Below are positions 19,301 through 28,147 of a stretch of DNA of 64,000 bases, piece by piece. Source of the stretch: Flavobacteriales bacterium (GTDB lineage Bacteria > Bacteroidota > Bacteroidia > Flavobacteriales_C > GCA-002722245); contig PBLA01000023.1 in assembly GCA_002722245.1 (NCBI GenBank), positions 1-64,000 on the forward strand, in the 5' to 3' direction. The number at the start of each line of letters is the position of its first letter. Within the stretch, counting starts at the first letter, position 1. The notes under the pieces are model-generated. The model was not told the origin of the DNA and searched no databases. It was given only the letters and a program-made list of their open reading frames with translations. The position numbers and the translations under genes are program-made.

Positions 19301-20312
19301 CTGGAAAATAACTGCACAATATCATAAGGGTGATTTATCAAAAAGCACATTTCTAATCACAGGTGGCGCGGGATTCATAGGATCTAATATTGTTCAATAT
19401 TTATTAGATAACGGAGCTAAACTAGTTAGAGTTTTAGATGATTTTAGTAATGGTTACGAAAAGAATTTAGAGCCTTATAAACATGACAATCGATTAGAGA
19501 TAATTATTGGTGACATTAAAGATGAGGCTGTTTGCGAAAAGGCTGTAGAGGGAATTGATTACATTTCCCATCAAGCCGCTTTAGGGTCTGTCCCTAGGTC
19601 TTTAAAAACGCCCTTAGTAACCCATGCTGCAAATGCAACTGGCTTTTTAAACATGTTATCGGCAGGAAAGGATGCTGGTGTAAAAACATTCGTATACGCA
19701 AGCTCGAGTTCAGTATATGGAGATAATGTGGGTTTACCAAAATACGAAGATAAAACGGGCAATCCGTTAAGTCCATATGCGGTATCTAAAAAAACAAATG
19801 AACTTTATGCTAAAACATTCAACAGTGCTTTTGGGATGAATACTATTGGACTTAGATACTTTAATATATTTGGTCCAAATCAAAGTCCGAATGGGCCATA
19901 TGCCGCTGTCATACCTTTATATATGAATGCCCTATTGAACAATGAGTCAGGAAAAATTTTTGGTGACGGGGAGCAATCAAGAGACTTTACATTTGTTGAA
20001 AATGCTGTTCAAGCAAACGTAAAAGCCATGTTGTGCGAAAATCAGGATGCATTTGGGGAAACCTATAATATTGCATGCGGATATAAAACATCCATCAATG
20101 AACTCTATCGTGTATTAAAAGAAGCTGCTGGATCAGAAAAGGAAGCCGAATTTTGCCCTCCAAGAACAGGTGATATTAGAGATTCTTTAGCTAATATCTC
20201 AAAGGCAAAAGAAAATTTCGGATATGAGCCAGAAGTTGATATAAAAGAAGGTCTTGAAATCACATTAAATTGGTTCAAAAAAGAGTTTTATCCAGAATTG
20301 AATCATAAATGA
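19287..20312 (+). CDS. wbpP: UDP-HexNAc/HexNAcA 4-epimerase (WbpP/TviC type)
   Basis: The 341-residue short-chain dehydrogenase overlaps rfbB by 14 nt. It has GGAGFIGSN (26-34), Tyr164/Lys168 in SPYAVSKK, and WbpP/TviC-typical QAALGSVPRS, RYFNIFGPNQSPNGPYAAVIP and GDGEQSRDFTFVENAV. Together with the WbpO/TviB dehydrogenase it should give UDP-GalNAcA from UDP-GlcNAc, the Vi-antigen and O6-antigen precursor route. The Arg/Ser-containing substrate loop fits an N-acetylated substrate, but the order of the two steps cannot be read from sequence. Confidence 0.88.
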   Translation: MSTDNWKITAQYHKGDLSKSTFLITGGAGFIGSNIVQYLLDNGAKLVRVLDDFSNGYEKNLEPYKHDNRLEIIIGDIKDEAVCEKAVEGIDYISHQAALGSVPRSLKTPLVTHAANATGFLNMLSAGKDAGVKTFVYASSSSVYGDNVGLPKYEDKTGNPLSPYAVSKKTNELYAKTFNSAFGMNTIGLRYFNIFGPNQSPNGPYAAVIPLYMNALLNNESGKIFGDGEQSRDFTFVENAVQANVKAMLCENQDAFGETYNIACGYKTSINELYRVLKEAAGSEKEAEFCPPRTGDIRDSLANISKAKENFGYEPEVDIKEGLEITLNWFKKEFYPELNHK

Positions 20313-21073
20313 ATACATTTTGGAATTTTTTTAAAAAAAAACAAATCGCACAGGAGCTTCCACCTGTTAACCTCTCTGATCTAATAAAAGTTGATATGCA
20401 TGGTCATCTCCTTCCAGGAATAGATGATGGAGCACAAACTATGGAGGAATCAATTAAACTAATTAAAGGATTAATCAATTTAGGATATTCAAAGGTTTTT
20501 TGCACACCTCATGTGATGTTTGATTTTTATAAAAACTCAACAGAAACCATACTTGATAGCTTAAAAAAGCTTCAGGAAGAACTTCAAAAAAGAGGAGTCC
20601 AAATACCTATTGAAGTCTCCGCAGAATATTACTTTGATGAAGAATTATTCAACCGTGTGAAAAAAAACGATATTCTAAGTTTTGGACCAGATAATTATCT
20701 TCTATTTGAATTCTCATATTTTAATGAACACCAAGGAATTTTTGATGCAGTAACCGATATGATCCAGGCTGGTTACACACCAGTTCTTGCGCATCCAGAG
20801 CGATATCCATACTACGTGGCACACCCTGAAAAGTATGATCAACTAAAAAATTTAGGATTAAAATTTCAACTCAACCTACTCTCATTAACGGGTTATTATG
20901 GAGAAAGTGCACTTTACGGATCAAAATACCTAATTAATAAAGAGTATATAGATTTCATAGGATCAGATATTCACAAGGAAAGTCAAATAATTGAATTAGA
21001 AAAGTCACTAAAAACAAATCATATACATCAACTAATCGACTCTAAAAAACTTTTGAACTATACACTCGAATAA
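20309..21073 (+). CDS. CpsB/YwqE-type tyrosine-protein phosphatase (PHP domain)
   Basis: The 254-residue protein is a metal-dependent PHP-domain phosphatase of the CpsB/CapC/YwqE family. Metal ligands are visible in DMHGHLLPGIDDG (29-41), CTPH, AHPERY and GSDIH. Such enzymes dephosphorylate the Wzc-type autokinase that controls export of capsule or exopolysaccharide. It overlaps wbpP by 4 nt (ATGA) and closes the operon. No matching tyrosine kinase or Wza/Wzx/Wzy gene is in the window, so its partner lies elsewhere. Confidence 0.88.
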   Translation: MNTFWNFFKKKQIAQELPPVNLSDLIKVDMHGHLLPGIDDGAQTMEESIKLIKGLINLGYSKVFCTPHVMFDFYKNSTETILDSLKKLQEELQKRGVQIPIEVSAEYYFDEELFNRVKKNDILSFGPDNYLLFEFSYFNEHQGIFDAVTDMIQAGYTPVLAHPERYPYYVAHPEKYDQLKNLGLKFQLNLLSLTGYYGESALYGSKYLINKEYIDFIGSDIHKESQIIELEKSLKTNHIHQLIDSKKLLNYTLE

Positions 21074-21093
21074 GCAAGCTTTTAAAAAAACAA

Positions 21094-21130
21094 AAAAAAT
21101 GATTCCTAGTAAAATTAGAAATCATTTTTT
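21094..21130. terminator. Bidirectional terminator between the sugar operon and fabD
   Basis: A 15-bp stem with one mismatch (21094-21108 with 21116-21130; loop gtaaaat) is A-rich on one side and ends in six T residues on the other, so it can stop transcription from both convergent units, ending at 21073 (plus) and 21152 (minus). Confidence 0.85.
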
Positions 21131-21151
21131 CTTCAAAAACAACAATAAAAG

Positions 21152-22027
21152 TTACTGGACACCCATCGTTTCAGTTTGTCTATCAACTTTTTTAACCAAG
21201 CCTTGAAGAGTTTTCCCTGGACCCATTTCAGTAAATGAAGAAGCTCCGTCAGAAAGCATATTTTTTACAGTTTGTGTCCATTTGACAGGAGCCGTCAATT
21301 GGGAAATTAAATTTTGTTTAATAATCTCAGGATTCTTAACAGGCTGAGCATTTACATTTTGATAAACTGGACAAATCGGTTCATTAAATTCTGTCGCGTT
21401 AATCACCTCCGCTAATTCCTCCCTTGCAGGATCCATTAATGGAGAATGAAATGCTCCTCCTACAGGTAAAACCAATGCTCGTTTTGCTCCTGCATCTTTT
21501 AATTTTTCACAAGCAATATTAATAGCTTCTATCTCACCAGAAATGACCAACTGACCCGGGCAATTGTAATTCGCAGCGACTACTATACCTTCTGTTTCTC
21601 TACACACCTCTTCAACAATCTCATCGTCTAATGCAAGAATAGCTGCCATGGTCCCTGCTTTTAATTCGCAAGCTTTTTGCATAGCCTGTGCCCTTTTGGA
21701 TACAATTTGTAAGCCATCCTCAAACGATATAACTTTCGCAGCCACCAACGCGGATAATTCCCCTAAAGAATGTCCTGCAACCATTTCAGGAGCAAAATCA
21801 TCTGTAGTTAAGGCGATAGCAACGCTATGTAAAAACACAGCAGGTTGTGTTACCTTTGTTTCTTTCAAATCCTCTGGAGTTCCTTCAAACATTATTTTGG
21901 CGATATCAAATCCCAATATATCATTTGCTTTATTAAAAAGTTCTTTTGCTCTAGGGTTTGAATCAAACAATTCCTTTCCCATTCCTGTAAATTGAGCGCC
22001 TTGCCCAGGAAATACAAATGCCTTCAT
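21152..22027 (-). CDS. fabD: Malonyl-CoA:ACP transacylase
   Basis: The 291-residue enzyme loads malonyl groups onto acyl carrier protein for fatty-acid synthesis in the cytoplasm. It begins with FPGQGAQFTGMG (6-17), has the nucleophile Ser87 in GHSLGE and the catalytic His in AFHSPLM, and ends with the TEMGPGKTLQGLVKK region. It is the last gene of a minus-strand set: PTPS homologue, folE, fabD, with 1-2 nt gaps, an order that mixes pterin and lipid metabolism. Confidence 0.95.
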   Translation of the reverse strand: MKAFVFPGQGAQFTGMGKELFDSNPRAKELFNKANDILGFDIAKIMFEGTPEDLKETKVTQPAVFLHSVAIALTTDDFAPEMVAGHSLGELSALVAAKVISFEDGLQIVSKRAQAMQKACELKAGTMAAILALDDEIVEEVCRETEGIVVAANYNCPGQLVISGEIEAINIACEKLKDAGAKRALVLPVGGAFHSPLMDPAREELAEVINATEFNEPICPVYQNVNAQPVKNPEIIKQNLISQLTAPVKWTQTVKNMLSDGASSFTEMGPGKTLQGLVKKVDRQTETMGVQ

Positions 22028-22028
22028 T

Positions 22029-22625
22029 TTATTTTAAGTTTGCTGATAAAAGATTAATAAATTCTTTTCGTGTGGAGTCTTTTTCAAAAGTTCCTGTAAA
22101 AGATGAACTTGTTGTCGTGGAATTTTGTTTTTGAACTCCTCTCATTTGCATACACATATGAGAAGCTTCTATAACAACCGCAACACCTTTAGGCTGCAAT
22201 ACTGACTGAATACAATCTCTTATTTCAGTTGTTAATCGCTCTTGAACTTGAAGCCTTCTAGCAAAAGCATCTACTACTCGAGGAATCTTACTTAGCCCAA
22301 CAATTTTACCATCGGGTATATAAGCAACATGGGCCTTTCCAAAAAAAGGCAGCATATGGTGCTCACACATTGAGAACACCTCAATATCTTTTACAATTAC
22401 CATCTCATCATACTCCTCACTAAACAATGCAGATTTCAGGATATCCTCAGGATTCAAATCATATCCATGCGTCAAATATTGCAAAGCCTTTGCAACTCTC
22501 TCAGGGGTTTTTTCTAAACCTTCTCTAGTTGAATCCTCTCCAATCCTATTTAGGATATCACTATAATGGTTAGAAATCGCCTCTGTGGTTTCAAAATCGT
22601 AATATTCTTCTTTTCTATAGCCCAT
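22029..22625 (-). CDS. folE: GTP cyclohydrolase I
   Basis: The 198-residue enzyme converts GTP to 7,8-dihydroneopterin triphosphate, the entry to folate, biopterin and queuosine synthesis. The zinc ligands are Cys87 and His90 in MCEHHMLPF and Cys158 in HMCMQMRG, so this is the classical zinc type IA enzyme. [18 protein letters not shown] and GVAVVIEA complete the active site. It lies 2 nt downstream of the PTPS homologue and 1 nt upstream of fabD, so cotranscription is nearly certain. Confidence 0.95.
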   Translation of the reverse strand: MGYRKEEYYDFETTEAISNHYSDILNRIGEDSTREGLEKTPERVAKALQYLTHGYDLNPEDILKSALFSEEYDEMVIVKDIEVFSMCEHHMLPFFGKAHVAYIPDGKIVGLSKIPRVVDAFARRLQVQERLTTEIRDCIQSVLQPKGVAVVIEASHMCMQMRGVQKQNSTTTSSSFTGTFEKDSTRKEFINLLSANLK

Positions 22626-22627
22626 AT

Positions 22628-23047
22628 TTATCGATTAGGTCCCCAATATTCTATTGAATTATTTTCTGTCTCATTCAATTTTACACAAAATAATTCGGCC
22701 CCCTTAGCTTTAATATCTGCTTCTATAATGTTCCATATCTCAATAGCAACAATCTCAGTACTGACCATTTTACCTTCAAAATTCGGCACATCAAGATTCA
22801 AGTTTCTATGATCGAAAGGATCAACAACTTTTTCCTTCAGAAGATCTCCGAGCCATTTTAAATCAATAATAAATCCAGTATCAGGATTTATCTCACCTTT
22901 AACTGTTACAAATAATTCGTAATTATGGCCATGCCAATTTTTATTGGAGCATCTTCCAAAAATCTCTTCATTCTTTTCATCACTCCAGTTTGGATTAGCT
23001 AACTTATGTGCAGCACAAAATCGTTCTCTTCGGGTTAATGTTAACAT
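22628..23047 (-). CDS. 6-pyruvoyl-tetrahydropterin synthase / QueD family protein
   Basis: The 139-residue T-fold protein acts on dihydroneopterin triphosphate, the product of the adjacent FolE. Zinc ligands are His14, His39 and His41. The catalytic Cys33 lies in a C-x5-H-G-H arrangement (CSNKNWHGH). That is the spacing of canonical 6-pyruvoyl-tetrahydropterin synthase; the queuosine enzyme QueD usually has C-x3-H. It could therefore serve biopterin synthesis, queuosine synthesis or both. No queC, queE or sepiapterin-reductase-like gene is next to it. Confidence 0.85.
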   Translation of the reverse strand: MLTLTRRERFCAAHKLANPNWSDEKNEEIFGRCSNKNWHGHNYELFVTVKGEINPDTGFIIDLKWLGDLLKEKVVDPFDHRNLNLDVPNFEGKMVSTEIVAIEIWNIIEADIKAKGAELFCVKLNETENNSIEYWGPNR

Positions 23048-23155
23048 CGCAAATTTTTTTAGACTACTAAAATAACATTATTCAACCTGAGAACTGTGAT
23101 TTTGTAGTAAATTAATTAAACATAATATTTGGGAAAAAATTTCTTCTCGAATACT

Positions 23156-23163
23156 TATTTTTG
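23156..23163 (+). promoter_or_regulatory. Candidate -7 element for hldD
   Basis: TATTTTTG, an exact TAnnTTTG match, ends 17 nt before the hldD ATG. A TTTG at 23128-23131 could be the -33 element, although the 24-nt spacing is long. Confidence 0.5.
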
Positions 23164-23180
23164 CATAAAAATCAACTGAT

Positions 23181-24146
23181 ATGATTGTTATCACTGGAGC
23201 TGCGGGTTTTATAAGCAGTTGTTTAGTAGCACACTTAAATGAAATAGGATATAAGGAATTAATCCTAGTAGATGACTTTACTAAAAAAGAGAAAAAAGCA
23301 AATTTTGAGAATAAGACTTTTAAAGAGCTTATTGATCGAAAAGACTTTACAAAATGGTTAGACAAGAATCATAGCCTAACACAAATGATCATTCACCTCG
23401 GCGCAAGAACAGATACCACTGAGTTTGATGAAACAATATTTGCCGAACTAAACGTAAATTATTCTAAATCTGTATGGAATAAATGTGTTGAATACGCTTT
23501 ACCATTAATCTATGCATCCTCAGCGGCCACCTATGGATTAGGTGAATACGGATATGAAGACAATCATGAAATCTCAGAAAAACTTAAACCGCTAAACCCT
23601 TATGGAGTTTCAAAAAACGATTTTGATATTTGGGCATTAAAACAAGAAAAAAAACCATTCTTTTGGGCAGGTTTAAAGTTCTTCAATGTTTATGGGCCAA
23701 ATGAATTCCATAAAGGAAGAATGGCCTCTGTCATTTTCCATACATTCAACCAAATCCAAAAAACTGGAGCGATGAATCTGTTCCGATCTCATGTTTCTGA
23801 GTACAAAGACGGCGAACAATTAAGAGACTTTATCTATGTTAAAGACGTTGTTAAAGTGATTACATTCTTAATGGAAAATCGCCCTGAATCGGGACTTTAC
23901 AATTTAGGAACAGGTGAAGCCAGAACATTTTATGATTTAGCAGCCAATACGTTTAAAGCATTGAACCTAGAACCTAACATCGGATTTATTGATACGCCAG
24001 AAGATATTAGAGATAAATATCAGTACTTTACCGAGGCCAATATTCAGAAACTTTTAAATGCAGGTTACAAAGAAGGTTTTAAAACGCTTGAGGAAGGAGT
24101 AAACGATTATGTGACGAATCACTTAATCGAAAATAAAATCTGGTAA
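23181..24146 (+). CDS. hldD: ADP-L-glycero-D-manno-heptose 6-epimerase
   Basis: The 321-residue short-chain dehydrogenase makes ADP-L-glycero-D-manno-heptose for the LPS core. HldD-typical pieces are HLGARTDTTEFD, YASSAATYG, NPYGVSKNDFD (catalytic Tyr and Lys), LKFFNVYGPNEFHKGRMASV and GEQLRDFIYVKDVV. The N-terminal NAD motif reads GAAGFISS, with Ser where the third glycine of GxxGxxG normally stands. It is a single-gene unit with its own -7 element; waaA, another inner-core LPS gene, is 11 kb away. Confidence 0.9.
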   Translation: MIVITGAAGFISSCLVAHLNEIGYKELILVDDFTKKEKKANFENKTFKELIDRKDFTKWLDKNHSLTQMIIHLGARTDTTEFDETIFAELNVNYSKSVWNKCVEYALPLIYASSAATYGLGEYGYEDNHEISEKLKPLNPYGVSKNDFDIWALKQEKKPFFWAGLKFFNVYGPNEFHKGRMASVIFHTFNQIQKTGAMNLFRSHVSEYKDGEQLRDFIYVKDVVKVITFLMENRPESGLYNLGTGEARTFYDLAANTFKALNLEPNIGFIDTPEDIRDKYQYFTEANIQKLLNAGYKEGFKTLEEGVNDYVTNHLIENKIW

Positions 24147-24170
24147 GCGATCAAAAATCGCCTACACTTT

Positions 24171-24190
24171 TCCAACCATAACTGGTTGGA
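24171..24190 (+). terminator. Weak terminator after hldD
   Basis: A perfect 8-bp stem (24171-24178 with 24183-24190, loop taac) lies 24 nt past the hldD stop, followed by tctct rather than a clean T run. A smaller hairpin (gcgat/atcgc, 24147-24161) precedes it. Confidence 0.45.
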
Positions 24191-24252
24191 TCTCTAAAGC
24201 AGATTTGGGTTGAAAACATTATTTTAAATGATTAGTCTGATAATTGAGAAAA

Positions 24253-24555
24253 TTAATCCTTAGATACAATTACCAAGATTGGACTCGCAGCCTCTCCATT
24301 TTCCATCGCTGATAAAAGAATCCCTAAAATCGTTTTTCTTATTTGTGTATCCTCTTCGATTAAAAACTCTTTTGCATTTGAAATACTGATACGAACCTTT
24401 GCTCCACCTAACCATGAAAGGTCATTAATTTGTTCTTCAAACGTAGCTATATCCCTCGTATACTTCGGAAACTTCAACTCTTTTACCGTAGCTTTAAAAA
24501 ACAATCTCAAATCAGGTACCTCAGCACCGTCCAACATAATGGTTATGGTCTCCAT
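24253..24555 (-). CDS. Barstar-like small protein
   Basis: The 100-residue acidic protein resembles the barstar (barnase inhibitor) family: the order LKFPKY ... INDLSWL ... VRISISNAKEFL matches the family's helix-2 to strand region (FPxYFG...ALxDxLxxLxWL). The family's usual FG and NLDALWD residues are changed here (YTRDIATFEEQ), so ribonuclease binding is uncertain. It has no signal peptide. No barnase-like nuclease or toxin gene is adjacent. It lies downstream of acnB but behind a strong terminator, so it is probably transcribed on its own. Confidence 0.6.
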   Translation of the reverse strand: METITIMLDGAEVPDLRLFFKATVKELKFPKYTRDIATFEEQINDLSWLGGAKVRISISNAKEFLIEEDTQIRKTILGILLSAMENGEAASPILVIVSKD

Positions 24556-24600
24556 AAAACAAATTTAATTAAACTCGGACAGAACGGCATAAACCAACAA

Positions 24601-24630
24601 AAAAAAGCCACTTAAATAAGTGGCTTTTTT
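24601..24630 (-). terminator. Terminator of acnB
   Basis: A near-perfect palindrome (24601-24630) with core gccact/agtggc and A and T runs on its flanks lies 23 nt past the acnB stop. The A run to its left gives a U-tract on the minus strand; the T run to its right would also work for plus-strand transcripts. Confidence 0.85.
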
Positions 24631-24652
24631 TTGTTTTATACTTGAGAACATC

Positions 24653-27433
24653 TTATCGAACTAACTTCTGATTCGATGGAGTAAAGTTTGTTAATTCAAT
24701 ACCATCTACAGCAGCTTTATATTCGTCCATATTAGGTGTTCTTCCTAGCACAGTTGATAATACAACTACTGGAGTTGACGTTAACAATGACTCCCCTTTC
24801 TTTTCATCAGAGTCTTTTACAACTCTTCCTTGGAACAAACGAGTAGAAGTAGCCATTACCGTATCTCCTGGCTCAGCCTTCTCTTGGTTACCCATACAGA
24901 GGTTACAACCTGGACGCTCTAAATAAAGCATATTTTCATATTTCGTTCTCGCTGCATTCTTTGGATCAGCATCATTAAACTCAAAACCTGAATACTTCTG
25001 TAAAACTTCCCAGTCACCTTCTGCTTTTAATTCATCAACAATATTATAGGTTGGAGGCGCAACAACTAACGGTGCTTTGAACTCTACCTTTCCTTCATTT
25101 GCTTCAATGTTCTTTAACATTGCAGCCAAAATCTTCATATCACCTTTATGCACCATACAAGAACCAATGAATCCTAAATCAACCGCTTTATCTCCTCCAT
25201 AATAAGATAATGGACGAATTGTATCGTGGGTATATCTTTTAGAAACATCAATATTATTTACGTCTGGGTCAGCAATCATAGGCTCGGACAATTGATCCAA
25301 ATCAACTACAACCTCAGCATAATACTTTGCATTTTCATCAGGACGCAGTGCAGGCTTTTCTCCAGATTTCACCTCATTAATTCTCTTATTCGCTAAGTCT
25401 ACTAACCCTGCAAGAACTCTATTCTCATTATCCATTCCTTTCTCGATCATGATATTGATACGAGATTTAGCAATTTCTAAAGATTCTATTAAGGTAGCAT
25501 CTTCTGATATACAAACTGAAGCTTTCGCTTTCATTTCAGCAGTCCAATCAGTAAACGTAAATGCTTGATCTGCAGTTAAAGTACCAATATGTACCTCAAT
25601 AACTCTACCCTGGAAAACATTTTCACCACCAAATTGAGACAACATTTGTGCTTGAGTTCCATGTACAATATCACGGAAATCCATATATGGCGCCATGCTT
25701 CCTTTAAATGTTACTTTAACTGACTCTGGAATCGGCATTGCTGCTTCTCCAGTTGCTAAAGCTAACGCTACAGTACCTGAATCGGCTCCAAAAGCAACCC
25801 CTTTGGACATTCTTGTATGGGAATCTCCTCCAATAATAATTGCCCAATCATCAATAGTGATATCATTTAAAACTTTATGGATTACATCTGTCATTGCATG
25901 GTACTCCCCTTGAGGATCACGCGCAGTAATTAAGCCAAAATCGTTCATGAACTTCATTAATTTAGGGATATTAGCTTGCGCTTTCTTATCCCAAACCGAA
26001 GCCGTATGACACCCTGATTGATATGCTCCGTCAACAATTGGAGAAATTACCGTAGCAGCCATCGCCTCTAATTCTTGCGAAGTCATTAAACCTGTTGTAT
26101 CCTGAGAACCTACGATATTTACTTCAACTCTTGTATTTGAACCAGCATGTAATATTTTCCCTGGCGTGCTTCCAACTGCATTTCTATTGAAAATTTTCTC
26201 TACTGCTGTCAAACCTTGCCCTTCATGAGAAATCTCTTTAGATGGAGCATAAACCTGGGGGGCCTCAACACCTAAAATTTTAGCAGCAGTAGTTTGTAGT
26301 TTTTTACCAAATACTACAGCGTACGAACCTCCAGCTTTAATAAACTCAACTTTTTGTGGAGTTAAAGCAGCTGAAATATCTTTTAATTCTTGGTCTCCAT
26401 TGTATAATTTTTTCTCTTTTGTATTGATGGTTAAAACAGTTCCTGTTTCAACAGAATATTTTTGCTCTAATACCGCATCACCGTTTTCATCTCTCACTGT
26501 TTCTCCATTAGCATCCTTTTTGGAAACCCAGTTCTTAAGATCAATTCCAATACCTCCAGTTACACCAACGGTCGTTAAAAAAATTGGCGCGATACCATTC
26601 GTACCCGCAATTATTGGAGCGATATTTACGAATGGAACGTAAGGAGAACCAGGGATACCTGTCCATAAAGCCACGTTGTTTACTCCAGACATTCTTGATG
26701 AACCCACACCCATTGTTCCTTTCTCAGCAATTAACATTACACGTTTATCAGGATGCTTAGCCTTCAGATCTAAAAGCTCTTGTTGCATTTGCTTATTGTG
26801 CTCAAAAATACATTGCCCATGTAATTGTCTATCTGATCTCGAGTGAGCATCTGCTCCTGGCGAAAGCAAATCGGTAGAGATATCTCCCGTTCCTGCAATG
26901 AAAGTAACGATATCAATCTTTTCTTCCACTTCTGGTAATTCTGTAAAAAACTCGGCTTTTACATAGCTTTCTAACAAATCTTTAGCAATTACATTACCAG
27001 CTTTATAAGCATCCTTTAATCGATTTGTATCTGCATCGTAAAGGAAAACTTGAGTTTTTAAAACTTTAGCTGCAGAAGCAGCTAACCCTTTATTCGAACT
27101 CAAAGCTATGTCTAATAAAACTTCAATTGAAGGACCACCCTTCATATGAGACAATAATTCAAAAGCGAACTCCGTAGAAATTTCAGCTACCGTAGATTCA
27201 CCTAAAATGATCTCTTTTAAAAATTTTGCCTTAACACCCGCAGCACTTGTTGTACCTGGTAACGTTCCATAGATAAAAAACTTTAAACACTGTGCTTTGT
27301 TTTCGTTACCCTCTTTTATTTGAGCGATAACTTCGCTTAACAATTCAGCACCGTCTATTGGTAAAGCACCTAGGCCTTGACCTTTTCTATCTTCAATTTC
27401 TTGTAAGTATTCCTTATATAATTCAAAAGCCAT
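24653..27433 (-). CDS. acnB: Aconitate hydratase B
   Basis: The 926-residue enzyme interconverts citrate and isocitrate in the TCA cycle and, as AcnB, can also act as 2-methylisocitrate dehydratase. The length and the HEAT-like N-terminal domain (residues ~1-160) are AcnB features. Fe-S cluster cysteines are seen in SGCHTASVWD and, near residue 865, ERPGCNLCMGNQ. GDSHTRMSKG is an active-site motif. It is monocistronic, with a -7 element (27472-27479) and its own terminator. Confidence 0.95.
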   Translation of the reverse strand: MAFELYKEYLQEIEDRKGQGLGALPIDGAELLSEVIAQIKEGNENKAQCLKFFIYGTLPGTTSAAGVKAKFLKEIILGESTVAEISTEFAFELLSHMKGGPSIEVLLDIALSSNKGLAASAAKVLKTQVFLYDADTNRLKDAYKAGNVIAKDLLESYVKAEFFTELPEVEEKIDIVTFIAGTGDISTDLLSPGADAHSRSDRQLHGQCIFEHNKQMQQELLDLKAKHPDKRVMLIAEKGTMGVGSSRMSGVNNVALWTGIPGSPYVPFVNIAPIIAGTNGIAPIFLTTVGVTGGIGIDLKNWVSKKDANGETVRDENGDAVLEQKYSVETGTVLTINTKEKKLYNGDQELKDISAALTPQKVEFIKAGGSYAVVFGKKLQTTAAKILGVEAPQVYAPSKEISHEGQGLTAVEKIFNRNAVGSTPGKILHAGSNTRVEVNIVGSQDTTGLMTSQELEAMAATVISPIVDGAYQSGCHTASVWDKKAQANIPKLMKFMNDFGLITARDPQGEYHAMTDVIHKVLNDITIDDWAIIIGGDSHTRMSKGVAFGADSGTVALALATGEAAMPIPESVKVTFKGSMAPYMDFRDIVHGTQAQMLSQFGGENVFQGRVIEVHIGTLTADQAFTFTDWTAEMKAKASVCISEDATLIESLEIAKSRINIMIEKGMDNENRVLAGLVDLANKRINEVKSGEKPALRPDENAKYYAEVVVDLDQLSEPMIADPDVNNIDVSKRYTHDTIRPLSYYGGDKAVDLGFIGSCMVHKGDMKILAAMLKNIEANEGKVEFKAPLVVAPPTYNIVDELKAEGDWEVLQKYSGFEFNDADPKNAARTKYENMLYLERPGCNLCMGNQEKAEPGDTVMATSTRLFQGRVVKDSDEKKGESLLTSTPVVVLSTVLGRTPNMDEYKAAVDGIELTNFTPSNQKLVR

Positions 27434-27471
27434 ATGATAATTGGTTTTAGTGAATGTTTATCAAAGTCCGC

Positions 27472-27479
27472 CAAATATA
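27472..27479 (-). promoter_or_regulatory. Candidate -7 element for acnB
   Basis: The minus strand reads TATATTTG, an exact TAnnTTTG match, 38 nt upstream of the acnB start codon. Confidence 0.5.
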
Positions 27480-27642
27480 CAAAATCCTTCAACTACCTAT
27501 CAAAGTATTACCAAGTAAATCGATAGTAAACATTAATTTCATCATTAAATTTATTTAAAACGATAAAATCATTATACGATAGCCTCATACTGAAATTTTA
27601 ACCATGCCATAAACCATTTTCAATTTCATTTTATAGAACACA

Positions 27643-27671
27643 AAAAAGCCCAGCAAATAGCTGGGCTTTTT
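27643..27671 (-). terminator. Terminator of the rpsF-rpsR-rplI operon
   Basis: A perfect 12-bp stem (27643-27654 with 27660-27671, core gcccagc/gctgggc, loop aaata) has A residues on its left that give a short U-tract on the minus strand. It lies 20 nt beyond the rplI stop. Confidence 0.88.
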
Positions 27672-27691
27672 AACATTTTTATGCTAGGAAA

Positions 27692-28138
27692 TTATCCTGC
27701 GATTACTTCGAATCCGAATGTTTGAGAAACCTCTCTATGTAATTTAATTTCTGCCTCAAACGAACCAAGCTCAGATGGATTTCCACCTAAAAGTTTTATC
27801 GCTTTTCTATCCACTTCAACTCCAGCTAAAGCAAGCGCTTCAGCTACTTGAATGTTGTTAACAGATCCAAAAATTTTTCCTGTTTCACCTGCCTTCGCAG
27901 ATACTTTTAAGGTTAAACCTTCAATCTTAGCAGCAATCGCTTCAGCATCAGCTTTAAGCTTCGCATCTTTCTTCGCTTTCTGCTTAATTGTTTCTTCGTG
28001 CATTTTCTTAGCCGACTCAGTTGCTAGAATCGCTATTCCTTGAGGAATCAAAAAGTTTCTTCCGTATCCATTTTTAACAGAAACGATTTCATCTTTGAAC
28101 CCTAAAGGTTGCATATCTTTTTTTAATATTACTTCCAT
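27692..28138 (-). CDS. rplI: 50S ribosomal protein L9
   Basis: The 148-residue protein has the L9 two-domain plan: an N-terminal rRNA-binding domain (MEVILKKDMQPLGFKDEIVSVKNGYGRNFLIP), a lysine/alanine-rich connecting helix (~residues 45-75) and a C-terminal domain with GETGKIFGSVN. It is the last gene of the rpsF-rpsR-rplI operon, 9 nt after rpsR. Confidence 0.96.
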   Translation of the reverse strand: MEVILKKDMQPLGFKDEIVSVKNGYGRNFLIPQGIAILATESAKKMHEETIKQKAKKDAKLKADAEAIAAKIEGLTLKVSAKAGETGKIFGSVNNIQVAEALALAGVEVDRKAIKLLGGNPSELGSFEAEIKLHREVSQTFGFEVIAG

Positions 28139-28147
28139 CGTTGACTA

